Positions 1 through 6,510 of a DNA stretch of 14,653 nt are shown here, in pieces (position 1 is the stretch's first letter; each line of letters starts with the position of its first letter). The position numbers and the translations under genes were made by a program. Below the pieces are notes generated by a model. That model did not search any database. It was not told the DNA's origin and saw only the letters and a list, made by a program, of their open reading frames with translations. Source of the stretch: Gemmatimonadales bacterium (GTDB lineage: Bacteria > Gemmatimonadota > Gemmatimonadetes > Gemmatimonadales > GWC2-71-9); NCBI GenBank assembly GCA_013813145.1, contig JACCSE010000485.1:1-14653 (forward strand), read 5' to 3'.

Positions 1-886
1 AAGCACGGGAACGCATGCTCGCCGGCTTGTCGCTTATGTCGGCTTCATTGAATGCCGGCGAACTCGGGAGGAACTCGCCGGCGAAGCGCCCCTTGTGGCG
101 CGGGGCGGGGACCGCTGTCGGCAGCAATGGGTCGCCCGGCTCGAGGGGGTCCCCCCAGTGCGGCGCGAAGTAGGTAACGGAGAGGAAGAACGGTACCCCC
201 AGGGCGGCATCCGGGGCACGGCGGAGGATGAAGTCGACCGCCTTGCCGGTGTAGACGTCCGACTGATAGTGCTCCGAGGTCGTCCCGTACGGGACCACGG
301 TCCCGTTCTCGTTCAGCAGGTAGCCGTAATAATCGTAGGCGGATTCGCCGATACCTCCGTACCACTCGGTCCAGCCCGGTGGGATTTCGAGCGTGTCCAC
401 CTTGCCGTACCCGTTGAGGTACTTGCCGATGTGGCCGGTGACGTACCCGGCCCCCTGAAGCCAGAGGGGCAGCGTGTTACTGTGATCGAGCTTGGCGTGA
501 CCCCCGTCGGGCGACCCGTTGCTCCGGACGCCGTGATTATGCGGGTACTGTCCGGTAAAGAAGGTGGCACGCGAAGGGCAACAGAGCGCGTAGGTGACGA
601 CGTTCTTCTCGAAGGTCACGCCCGCCGCCCCGATCAAGCTGAGGGTTTGCGGCATGACGCTCATCGACTCCATGGTCTGATCGTCGGTCATGATCACGAC
701 GATGTTCGGCCGGCCGGCGGCGGCCACTGCCGGCACCGCCGCCCAGGGGCGGGACTCGGTGCGCGAGGGGCTCAGGGGCTCCTGTTGGCAAGCCGAAAGG
801 CCCGCCGCAAGCGCCAGGAGCAGTGCGCTCGAGGCGGCACGGCGGGAGAGCGTGCAGGTCGCGACCGGGAACGGTAGCGCGCACAT
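1..886 (-). CDS. Sulfatase, lipoprotein, partial (C-terminus off the left edge)
   Basis: An open frame of about 295 codons runs from ATG at 886 to the window edge without a stop. The N-terminus is a lipoprotein signal: basic residues, a hydrophobic stretch and lipobox LSAC with Cys33, so the enzyme is probably lipid-anchored outside the inner membrane. The mature part starts with the sulfatase/alkaline-phosphatase core (NIVVIMTDDQ, Asp68/Asp69 expected to bind the metal). It carries the type I signature CCPSR followed by ATFFTG at residues 102-112, where Cys102 would become formylglycine. GHIGKYLNG supplies the usual active-site Lys. Such enzymes hydrolyse sulfate esters of glycans or other organics; the substrate cannot be read from this half. 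An AGGA lies about 8 bases before the ATG. It follows the lipoprotein gene on the same strand after 135 bases, so it may belong to that unit or have its own promoter. The formylglycine-generating enzyme is not in the window. Confidence 0.93.
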   Translation of the reverse strand, partial: MCALPFPVATCTLSRRAASSALLLALAAGLSACQQEPLSPSRTESRPWAAVPAVAAAGRPNIVVIMTDDQTMESMSVMPQTLSLIGAAGVTFEKNVVTYALCCPSRATFFTGQYPHNHGVRSNGSPDGGHAKLDHSNTLPLWLQGAGYVTGHIGKYLNGYGKVDTLEIPPGWTEWYGGIGESAYDYYGYLLNENGTVVPYGTTSEHYQSDVYTGKAVDFILRRAPDAALGVPFFLSVTYFAPHWGDPLEPGDPLLPTAVPAPRHKGRFAGEFLPSSPAFNEADISDKPASMRSRA

Positions 887-968
887 GGGAATTGTCCTGG
901 ATGCTGATCGAGCCCCGTAGGCACGGACATCGCGGGGCGCTGAATCAAAGTAACATCCGGTACATCTT

Positions 969-1004
969 GCCGACAGGCGCCTTGACGCGGCGCCGGCTGC
1001 CGGC
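969..1004 (-). other. Imperfect GC-rich hairpin between lipoprotein and sulfatase genes
   Basis: On the minus strand, CCGGCAG pairs with CTGTCGG (one G-U) and an inner GCGCC/GGCGC stem follows after a three-base bulge, with a seven-base loop. It sits just after the stop of the lipoprotein gene and before the sulfatase start. There is no T-run after it, so it is not a textbook terminator. It could be an RNA-processing or attenuation structure, or chance in GC-rich DNA. Confidence 0.3.
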
Positions 1005-1021
1005 TCAATCCACAAGGGCCC

Positions 1022-1591
1022 TCAGTCGAGCGCTTGGATGAGATGGAGATCCCAATCGCCGGGCGAGAGCGCCGCGCGGTATCCAGCATTGCGCAAGACT
1101 TCGGAGTTCGCGAGTGGAACACGCGCATCACAGTCCCAGTTGCCATGGTAGCTGTCGCCATCCACGACGGCCTCAGCCCCGAACAGCGTGTCACTCAAGG
1201 CTCCGCCAAGCTCGACGCGGGCGCTGTCGCGCCCTGCCGAGCCGAGATCCTCCGACTTCCAACGAACCAGCGTGACGACGACCCCGCTGAGCACCGTGTC
1301 CACGGTGGTGGCGGAAGCGTCATTTCGCGCAACACGCCGGACGACCCGTGCCTTGGCGGTGGTAGTAAAGGAGTCCGGAAGAGGCCCGCGGATATCGAGC
1401 GGCAAGTAGATCTCGCAATCATAGCGCTGCGCGGCCGTGAGATCGTGAACGAAGCTTATCAGCACGAGATCGAAGTAGCCCTCGCGCTCGAGGCCAGGCT
1501 CGATACATCCAAGCACGCCGGCCAGCAGAACGGCGTGAGCTCCACGCCATGCGCGGTTCGAATCGCACGGCGCCCGCCGACTCGGGCTCAT
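1022..1591 (-). CDS. Small lipoprotein of unknown function
   Basis: Predicted 189 aa. I place the start at ATG 1591 because a GGAGAG sequence lies just upstream and the ATG overlaps the TGA of the preceding frame in an ATGA. The frame stays open to 1657, but the longer start would put extra residues before the signal. Residues 1-29 form a basic n-region (SRR), a hydrophobic core and lipobox VLGC with Cys29. The remainder is beta-rich with alternating Val/Thr (for example LSGVVVTLVRW) and ends in a short acidic tail; no catalytic motif is visible. I do not recognise the family. Its position after an outer-membrane-like gene with a coupled start suggests the two products work together at the envelope, which is inference. 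Confidence 0.75.
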   Translation of the reverse strand: MSPSRRAPCDSNRAWRGAHAVLLAGVLGCIEPGLEREGYFDLVLISFVHDLTAAQRYDCEIYLPLDIRGPLPDSFTTTAKARVVRRVARNDASATTVDTVLSGVVVTLVRWKSEDLGSAGRDSARVELGGALSDTLFGAEAVVDGDSYHGNWDCDARVPLANSEVLRNAGYRAALSPGDWDLHLIQALD

Positions 1592-2061
1592 TCTCTCCAC
1601 GTGTAGCCGAGGCCGACATTCACTACCGGCTCGACCTCCTCGAGGGTTGTCGCCCACCCTGCGCCGCCTGCGACCAGGACGGAGAGGCCATCCCGAGACG
1701 TATAGCTGTACCCGGCCGACAGGGCGGGGCCGTACTACGTTCGGCTATCGGAGAAGCCAATCGCATCGCTCACCGCCAGCGGCGCGACCGCGGCCTCCAC
1801 AAACAGCCGATGCCGATCTCCGGCGCTATAGGCGCGCAGCCCGCCCCCCCCGGTCGTCCCCGCCCCCGGCAGTTGGCCCAGACCTGCCACCATCGAAATC
1901 CGGCTGGGCACGAGGAAGTACTCCAGGGTGCCACCGATCCCGCCAAATGTGTTGCCCAATCCGACCATGCCGCTCGCTCGGCGAGCGGGCAGTGGCCCTG
2001 GAGAGTCTTGGGCGGCGATCGGAGCAATGGTGGGACCAATCGCGAGGAGAAGCGCGAACAC
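1588..2061 (-). pseudogene. Outer-membrane barrel-like protein interrupted by an in-frame amber codon
   Basis: From GTG 2061 the frame reads a hydrophobic signal segment (FALLLAIGP... IAAQ) and then Gly-rich alternating strands, until a TAG at 1735-1737 (codon 109). Past this TAG the same frame stays open for 48 more codons that look like barrel strands (YGPALSAGYSY, VNVGLGYTW). It ends in a TGA at 1588-1590 that overlaps the ATG of the lipoprotein gene. This points to an original protein of about 157 aa; a C-to-T change turning CAG into TAG is the simplest cause. The start is also doubtful: AAGGA lies 17 bases before the GTG, but 4 bases before an in-frame ATA that would give a better basic signal peptide (IRSST...). 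It lies 60 bases after the stop of the upstream gene on the same strand. A readthrough or suppressed amber is an alternative to decay. Confidence 0.62.
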
Positions 2062-2121
2062 TGTGGACGACCGTATAGAGTCCTTCGGGTGGAGTCCGCT
2101 TGCGGCGGAGACTATACGGAT

Positions 2122-3147
2122 TCAGGCGTCGGCCTCCGCCCGGCGGCACTCCTCCGCCGGCCGGGTCCTGGCCAGCGCCAGGAGTTCATCCCACGCCTCC
2201 CGAATCTCCGCCCGCCGCCAGGTCTTCTCGGCGTACTTCCAGTTCAGAAATGCGCAGCTCGCCGGGTGGCTCACCGCCAGCGTTCCCAATCGGATCAGGT
2301 CCTCCGCCTCGCAGGCGCTCGTCCCCACCCCGTAACAGTCCTCGACATTGATGCCCATCACCACCCAGAGCCCGAGACGCTTCGCGATGGTCGCGGCCTT
2401 GTCGTAGAACGCCTGCTGGTCGCCCTTCCGGGTGTGGTACTGCGCCCAGGTGTAGTCCAGCAGCGGCGCGAGCGCGGGATAGGCGGCCACCCAGTCGGGC
2501 GTTTTCCGGACGCCCAGCGGAAGGCCGGGCAGCGTGGCGCGAGCGTACGCGGCCCACTCGGCGATCTGCGCCTGGGTGATCCGCTCGCCGCCCCAGCATC
2601 GGGTGCAGCCGTAGTCGTCGGCCAGATTGAATCCCAGGATCGTCTCGCGGTACTTCCGGAGCGTGTCCGGGGGAAGTTCTGCCGCGAAGCGGTCGGTGAC
2701 TCGCTTCGCGCTATCCACCGAGAAGGTGCCGGTGGTCTGCCCGGTCGTCGTGAGGAACCGGCGGGGCGGCACGATCACCAGCCGCACGCCACACCGGGCA
2801 GCGAGCTGGACTCGACCCAGCACCGCCGCCGGGTTGAGCGGCTGCGTCGCCGCCGAGGTGGGGCCGCCGCAGTAGCGCTCGGCGGGCCAGGCGCTCATCC
2901 CGGCCGCGAAGCCGGCGGGATGGGTCGCCGTCACCCGTACGCTGTCCACCACGCGAGTGCTGTCCACCCCACGGGCGGTGTCGTACACGATGCGAGGGAG
3001 GAGGGTGAACCTGGGCGAATAGCTGGTGTGGCCATAGATCGTGAAGTCGCCGCTGGGGAGGGCCCAGGCGGCGGTACTCAAGCTCTGGGCGGCCCCGGGG
3101 CTCGCGAGGCCAAGCAGGAGGAGCAGGGCGGAGCGTGGGCGCGACAT
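2122..3147 (-). CDS. Secreted protein of unknown function, possibly TIM-barrel-like
   Basis: Predicted 341 aa. The frame is open up to 3450, but ATG 3147 is the likely start. It has a GAGG about 9 bases upstream and begins a classic Sec signal (MSRPRSALLLLLGLASPGAAQ, cleavage probably before Gln21). The mature protein has repeated hydrophobic strands ending in acidic or aromatic residues (ILGFNLADDYG around 170-180, WVVMGINVEDCYG around 261-273, CAFLNWKY around 298-304). This resembles the strand ends of a glycoside-hydrolase-type (beta/alpha)8 barrel, with Asp177/Asp178 and Glu269/Asp270 as candidate functional acids. It is Cys-rich for its size, including a CTRC pair, as expected for disulfides outside the cytoplasm. 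I cannot name the family; the barrel reading is inference from spacing. It is first in the minus-strand run that continues to the barrel-like gene and the lipoprotein. Confidence 0.8.
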   Translation of the reverse strand: MSRPRSALLLLLGLASPGAAQSLSTAAWALPSGDFTIYGHTSYSPRFTLLPRIVYDTARGVDSTRVVDSVRVTATHPAGFAAGMSAWPAERYCGGPTSAATQPLNPAAVLGRVQLAARCGVRLVIVPPRRFLTTTGQTTGTFSVDSAKRVTDRFAAELPPDTLRKYRETILGFNLADDYGCTRCWGGERITQAQIAEWAAYARATLPGLPLGVRKTPDWVAAYPALAPLLDYTWAQYHTRKGDQQAFYDKAATIAKRLGLWVVMGINVEDCYGVGTSACEAEDLIRLGTLAVSHPASCAFLNWKYAEKTWRRAEIREAWDELLALARTRPAEECRRAEADA

Positions 3148-3545
3148 GGCTGACCTCAGGCGTGAAGAGTCGGGGACATTCGCACGGCTGGACTGACTCG
3201 CGAGTGGGGCCGGCCACTCGCATCGGGCGTGCCACGGCGTGCAGCACCCGCGTCGGTGCATCGTCGCGCGTGCCCTCGGGTACGTACCGAATGATACTGC
3301 CTTACCGTCGTTTCGCCCGCGGGGCCGTTCCGTCCACTCCAGGTCACACTCGACACACACCGACTGTCTCAGCAAAGCATCAGACCGGCAGAGCCACCGA
3401 TCGGCGCACCCCGGTCTCATGCCGCCTTCGGAGGAGTTCAGGACTCGCAATCACCATAGCCAATCCCTCCCTGCCCTCCTCATATTGAACCGGGGCGGTT
3501 TCCTCCCGGACACGCCCGCCTATGTCACGCCCGAAAGGAGAGACG
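3148..3545. other. Divergent intergenic region, 398 bases, no gene seen
   Basis: This region separates the minus-strand secreted-protein gene from the plus-strand membrane-protein gene. Apart from the dyad at 3196-3221 it holds a perfect 10-bp palindrome GGTACGTACC (3279-3288). Directly beside it is a minus-strand TATCAT hexamer (plus 3291-3296), a possible -10 with no good -35. Before the plus-strand gene, AACCG and CGGTT flank GGG (about 3487-3499). Frames crossing it lack recognisable protein features. Confidence 0.5.
3196..3221. promoter_or_regulatory. Dyad with three related half-sites upstream of the secreted-protein gene
   Basis: GCGAGTGG at 3200-3207 and CCACTCGC at 3214-3221 form a perfect 8-bp dyad with a 6-bp spacer. 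The left arm also overlaps a second perfect palindrome, ACTCGCGAGT (3196-3205), giving three ACTCGC-type half-sites. It lies about 50 bases before the ATG at 3147, in the leader or promoter of the minus-strand unit. It could be an operator or an mRNA hairpin; no binding protein is evident. Confidence 0.45.
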
Positions 3546-3806
3546 ATGGACATCCTGACTTGGATCATTGTGGGGCTGATCGCCGGCCTCCTGGCTTCCT
3601 TTGTCGCCGGAGGGATCGGCTACGGGATCCTCGGCGACATACTCCTCGGCATCGTCGGCGCCCTGTTTGGCGGCTGGCTGTTTCGTGCCATGGGGTGGAC
3701 GGCTCCGTTTGCCGGGATCGGCGGCACAATCTTCGTGGCCTTCATTGGCGCCGTTCTGCTGCTCGTGATCGTGCGTCTGCTGCGGCCTGGACGACGGCTC
3801 AGCTGA
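3546..3806 (+). CDS. GlsB/YeaQ/YmgE-family small membrane protein
   Basis: Predicted 86 aa. The start at ATG 3546 is fixed by AAAGGAG six bases upstream; the in-frame codon at 3522 lies before that ribosome site and is rejected. The sequence is almost entirely three hydrophobic Gly-rich helices (residues about 3-20, 28-48 and 53-76). It has the family pattern WIIVGLIAGLLAS, a central GDILLGIVGALFGGWLF and a basic tail RLLRPGRR. This family, often labelled transglycosylase-associated, is a stress-linked inner-membrane protein of unclear function. It stands alone on the plus strand and converges with the XRE gene 21 bases downstream; I see no T-rich terminator between them. Confidence 0.92.
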   Translation: MDILTWIIVGLIAGLLASFVAGGIGYGILGDILLGIVGALFGGWLFRAMGWTAPFAGIGGTIFVAFIGAVLLLVIVRLLRPGRRLS

Positions 3807-3827
3807 TTGGAGGCAGGTCCCCAGCAT

Positions 3828-4658
3828 TCACGAGCCGAGGAGCTGCCGGCACGAGGTCGCGGTCGCTTCGTCGGCGGGGAATGAGCACTCGATGCGGAGC
3901 TCTTCGAGCGTCACGTCGTGCGGCGTGCCGAACGTGGTGATGGTCGAGAAGAACCGAAGCTCGGCGTCCCCCTTTCGGAAGATCGTCGTCAGCAGCGGCG
4001 CCGGCGGCGCGCCGATCTCGCGCGTCCGCCACCGCGCCGGCACGCCAGGATAAGCCAGCACCTCCGCCAACAAGCCCTTCGCGCGCTCGTCCGACGGCCA
4101 CGCCGCGATCTGGTTGTGCAGGTGCCGGACCAGGTCACCCGCCGTCTCCTCCCAGTTCACCATCATCGGCCGCAGTCCCGCCGGATGCAGCAGCAGGCGC
4201 ATCATGTTCGACTCGGCCGGCTCGGCGCCCAGCAGGAAGCGGGTGCAGCGTGCGGCCGCCTGGTTCGACATGCGAATGTCCCAGTGCCGGTCCAGCACGA
4301 ACGCGGGGTACGGCTCCTGGTGCCGGAGGATCAGTTCGATCGCGCTCCGCATCCGCGCCATCTCGGGCGCCGCGAGACCGGTCTCGAAGTAGCGCGGTGC
4401 ATAGCCCGCGGCGACGAGCAACGCGTTTCGCTCGCGCAGCGGGATCTCCAGCGCGTCGGCCAGATGCAACACCATCTCCCGGCTGGGCCGCGAACGACCC
4501 GTCTCGACATAGCTCAGGTGACGCGATGAGACGCCGGCATCGAGCGCCAGGCCAAGCTGGCTCAGGCGCCGTCCCGTGCGCCACTGGCGCAGCAGCGCGC
4601 CGACCCCGGCGCCGGGCGGCGACGGCGACAGTGGTGCACGCGATGAACCGGTGGACAT
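3828..4658 (-). CDS. XRE-family regulator with MmyB-like ligand-binding domain
   Basis: Predicted 276 aa. Residues about 18-72 are a Cro/C1-type helix-turn-helix (RLSQLGLALDAGVSSRHLSY, then ETGRSRPS). The rest matches the MmyB-like C-terminal domain: AGYAPRYFET, AIELILRHQEPYPAFVLDRHW and the MSNQAAARC segment that follows. Such proteins bind DNA as dimers and are thought to sense a small hydrophobic ligand, often controlling a divergent enzyme gene. Here that neighbour is the alpha/beta hydrolase starting at 4786, 127 bases away, so it is the likely target (inference). ATG 4658 has no Shine-Dalgarno. A TATCGT hexamer lies 6 bases before it, suggesting a leaderless transcript. Confidence 0.92.
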   Translation of the reverse strand: MSTGSSRAPLSPSPPGAGVGALLRQWRTGRRLSQLGLALDAGVSSRHLSYVETGRSRPSREMVLHLADALEIPLRERNALLVAAGYAPRYFETGLAAPEMARMRSAIELILRHQEPYPAFVLDRHWDIRMSNQAAARCTRFLLGAEPAESNMMRLLLHPAGLRPMMVNWEETAGDLVRHLHNQIAAWPSDERAKGLLAEVLAYPGVPARWRTREIGAPPAPLLTTIFRKGDAELRFFSTITTFGTPHDVTLEELRIECSFPADEATATSCRQLLGS

Positions 4659-4664
4659 AGCCGA

Positions 4665-4670
4665 ACGATA
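4665..4670 (-). promoter_or_regulatory. Candidate -10 element of the XRE gene (leaderless)
   Basis: On the minus strand TATCGT fits the TAnnnT pattern and is followed by six bases and then the ATG at 4658, so transcription would begin at the start codon. No convincing -35 is present. Absence of a Shine-Dalgarno supports it weakly. Confidence 0.35.
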
Positions 4671-4709
4671 AGGGAGCGTCGGGTCCGAAGGCCATGACCT
4701 CCGACGTTA

Positions 4710-4739
4710 TTGCTCCGCTCACCCATGCCTCGTAACTAT
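4710..4739 (+). promoter_or_regulatory. Weak promoter candidate for the alpha/beta hydrolase gene
   Basis: TTGCTC at 4710-4715 is followed by a 17-base spacer and TAACTA(T) at 4733-4739. It would start transcription near 4745, about 40 bases before the hydrolase ATG and after the divergent XRE promoter. The match to consensus is only partial. Confidence 0.25.
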
Positions 4740-4785
4740 GCGGCCCGCGATCGTCGCAACAACCGCCAGAGAGGGAGCGCACCAC

Positions 4786-5763
4786 ATGCATCGCAGAGAG
4801 TTCATCACAGTTACCGCAGGCGCCGTGGCCGGCGGCGCGCTCGGCTGCGCCGCGCATGGAGCGGGGGCGCGGGTCGCTGTCTCAGTCTCGACTCCGATCG
4901 ACGCGGCGGCGTTCCACGCCTCCCGGCGGTTCGCAGGCACGGTGTTCGGCCGGATCGCCTACGTCGAGCGCGGAGGGGGACCGGCCGCGCTCTTCGTGCA
5001 CGGCCTGCCTCTCAACGGCTTTCAATGGCGCGGCGCCCTCGAGCGTCTGTCGCCATATCGGCGCTGCATCGCCCCGGACGTCATGGGGCTCGGCTACAGC
5101 GAGGTTCCCGAGGGCCAGAGCCTCGCGCCCGAGGCACAGGCCGATATGCTCGCCGCACTGCTCGACCGGCTCTCGGTTCCCGCAGTGGACCTCATCGGGA
5201 GCGACAGCGGCGGGGCGATCGCCCAGCTCTTCGTGGCGCGCCATCCCACCCGGGTTCGAACGCTCCTGCTCACCAACTGCGACGTCCACGAGGACAGCCC
5301 ACCGCCCGCGCTCCTGCCGGTGATCGCCGCTTCTCGCGAGGGAAGGTTCGTGGATGAGGCCCTCGTCCCTCAGCTCAGAGACAAGGCTAACGTGCGCGCC
5401 CCGACGGGCATCGGCGGGTGCTGCTACACCGATCCCGGGTACCTGACCGATGAGGCGGTCGACTGTTATCTGACGCCGCTGGCGAGCTCGCCGCTTCGGA
5501 AGGGGCAGCTGCACGCCTATTGCGTCGCAATGGAGCGCAACCCGTTGCCGGCGATCGAGCCGGCGCTCCGGGAGTGCCAGGCACCGCTCCGGGTGGTCTG
5601 GGGCACCGGCGACACCATCTTCGACCCGTCAGGGCCGGACTGGCTCGACCGAACCTTCCCGCGATCACGTGGCGTGCGACGGATCGAAGGCGCGAAGCTG
5701 TTTTTTCCGGAGGAGATGCCCGACGTCATCGCCGAGGAGGCGCGGAGATTGTGGCTGGGCTAG
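4786..5763 (+). CDS. Exported alpha/beta hydrolase, dehalogenase/epoxide-hydrolase-like, Asp nucleophile
   Basis: Predicted 325 aa. ATG 4786 is chosen over 4738 because GGGAG precedes it and the protein then begins with a Tat-like signal MHRREFITVTAGAVAGG, with a possible lipobox ALGC (Cys21). The fold markers are clear: VHGLPLNGFQW (residues 71-81, oxyanion loop), APDVMGLGYSE (96-106) and the nucleophile elbow GSDSGG (138-143). Asp140 takes the nucleophile place, as in haloalkane and haloacetate dehalogenases or epoxide hydrolases. VWGTGDTIFD (271-280) carries the acid-site Asp. At the position where the catalytic His normally sits (GHF...PEE), this protein reads GAKLFFPEEMP, with Lys304. 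It may be inactive, use another base, or belong to a subfamily with this motif. The substrate is unknown. The stop shares a CTAG with the end of the broken cupin on the other strand. Confidence 0.88.
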   Translation: MHRREFITVTAGAVAGGALGCAAHGAGARVAVSVSTPIDAAAFHASRRFAGTVFGRIAYVERGGGPAALFVHGLPLNGFQWRGALERLSPYRRCIAPDVMGLGYSEVPEGQSLAPEAQADMLAALLDRLSVPAVDLIGSDSGGAIAQLFVARHPTRVRTLLLTNCDVHEDSPPPALLPVIAASREGRFVDEALVPQLRDKANVRAPTGIGGCCYTDPGYLTDEAVDCYLTPLASSPLRKGQLHAYCVAMERNPLPAIEPALRECQAPLRVVWGTGDTIFDPSGPDWLDRTFPRSRGVRRIEGAKLFFPEEMPDVIAEEARRLWLG

Positions 5764-5979
5764 TTGAATTCCTCTCCGTTCACGATCCAGAGACCGCGGC
5801 CTTCTCTCACGAATTGGACTTCATCGTACGGATGACGATGGGGCCCCGGGCCACGTCCAGGGAGGGCGCTGAGGAGGAACACGGAGGCCTTCACGTCGCC
5901 GTTGTCGGCCCCAACGAACTGGTGAGAACTGGCCTGAAATGGCAGGGTCTTGCTGACGGACGCGGTACAGCTTGACGAT
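5760..5979 (-). pseudogene. Truncated cupin-domain gene remnant
   Basis: On the minus strand a frame reads FVGADNGDVKASVFLLSA and PGPHRHPYDEVQFVREGRG, then WIVNGEEFN and TAG at 5760-5762. This is the first conserved cupin motif, G(X)5HXH(X)3,4E(X)6G, with the two His and Glu metal ligands. The second motif is missing: the frame stops exactly at the end of the hydrolase gene, sharing CTAG with its stop. Upstream, a second frame encodes IVKLYRVRQQD, which would join LPFQASSHQ if one C of the CCC at 5945-5947 were removed. No ATG precedes it. Small single-domain cupins of this kind are usually about 110 aa, so roughly the C-terminal third is lost. The core motif is convincing; the N-terminal part is less certain. 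Confidence 0.65.
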
Positions 5980-6017
5980 GCTCCGATGGAGGTGGGTAAC
6001 TGGACGCCATGCGCGGG

Positions 6018-6397
6018 TCAGGCGCTCCCAGCGCCATCAGGCGCTTGCTCTTTGAGATTAACTTGATAGGTAATCAGACGTTTGATCCTGGTGCGTTCCA
6101 TTTCGAATACATCGCAGAACACTGCGTGAAGGAACCCGCCGTTTTTCCACTCGGCGCGAACGGTGCCTTCGGCGGTCACAACGTCATTCTCCTCGATCAT
6201 CCGAGTGATCTTTACGGTTGGGCTGCCTTTGAATGCATCATTCTCGATCTCTCTGTCAAAGGCGTCTTTTCCTGTCAAATGAATGCGCCCGGCATGAGCC
6301 ATTCGATATCGTCGGCCAGGCAGGACAGAATTTGACCGTGATCGCTCTTGTTAAAGCCATCGATGTACTTGCGTACGGTATTCTTGTTGAAGCTCAT
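6018..6397 (-). pseudogene. NTF2/SnoaL-like protein gene with a one-base frameshift
   Basis: Starting at ATG 6397 (GGAGG nine bases upstream) the frame reads SFNKNTVRKYIDGFNKSD, then ILSCLADDIEWLMPGAF, and hits TGA at 6275-6277. The adjacent frame continues seamlessly with HLTGKDAFDREIENDAF, then VTAEGTVRAEWKNGGFLHAV and FCDVFEMERTRIKRLITYQV, to TGA at 6018. Inserting one C near 6280/6281 (TTC-CAT-TTG) restores a protein of about 126 aa, the normal size for this cone-fold family of small-molecule-binding proteins. Base composition is clearly lower in GC than the flanks, which suggests recent acquisition. It may be a true pseudogene or an assembly error. It is divergent from the PhnB-like remnant at 6511. 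Confidence 0.8.
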
Positions 6398-6510
6398 AGA
6401 TTGTCCTCCGGTGGCATCTGCCGGCGCGAGTTCTTCCAAGAGAGTACTCCCCCTCCTCATTTATCGCACGCGAACCCTCCCTGATAGTCCCGGGCGGAGG
6501 AGGCGTGATC

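Noticed and set aside
95..877. 260-codon plus-strand open frame
   Set aside because: It is antisense to the sulfatase with its CCPSR signature; composition is Arg/Gly-rich with no domain, typical of a GC-rich shadow frame.
1549..3153. 534-codon plus-strand open frame
   Set aside because: It lies opposite three signal-peptide-bearing minus-strand genes. The translation is Arg/Pro/Gly-rich, without motifs or a ribosome site.
3239..3940. 233-codon plus-strand frame spanning the intergenic region and the GlsB-like gene
   Set aside because: It overlaps the GlsB-like gene in another frame and lacks any domain; Arg/His/Thr-rich composition indicates noise.
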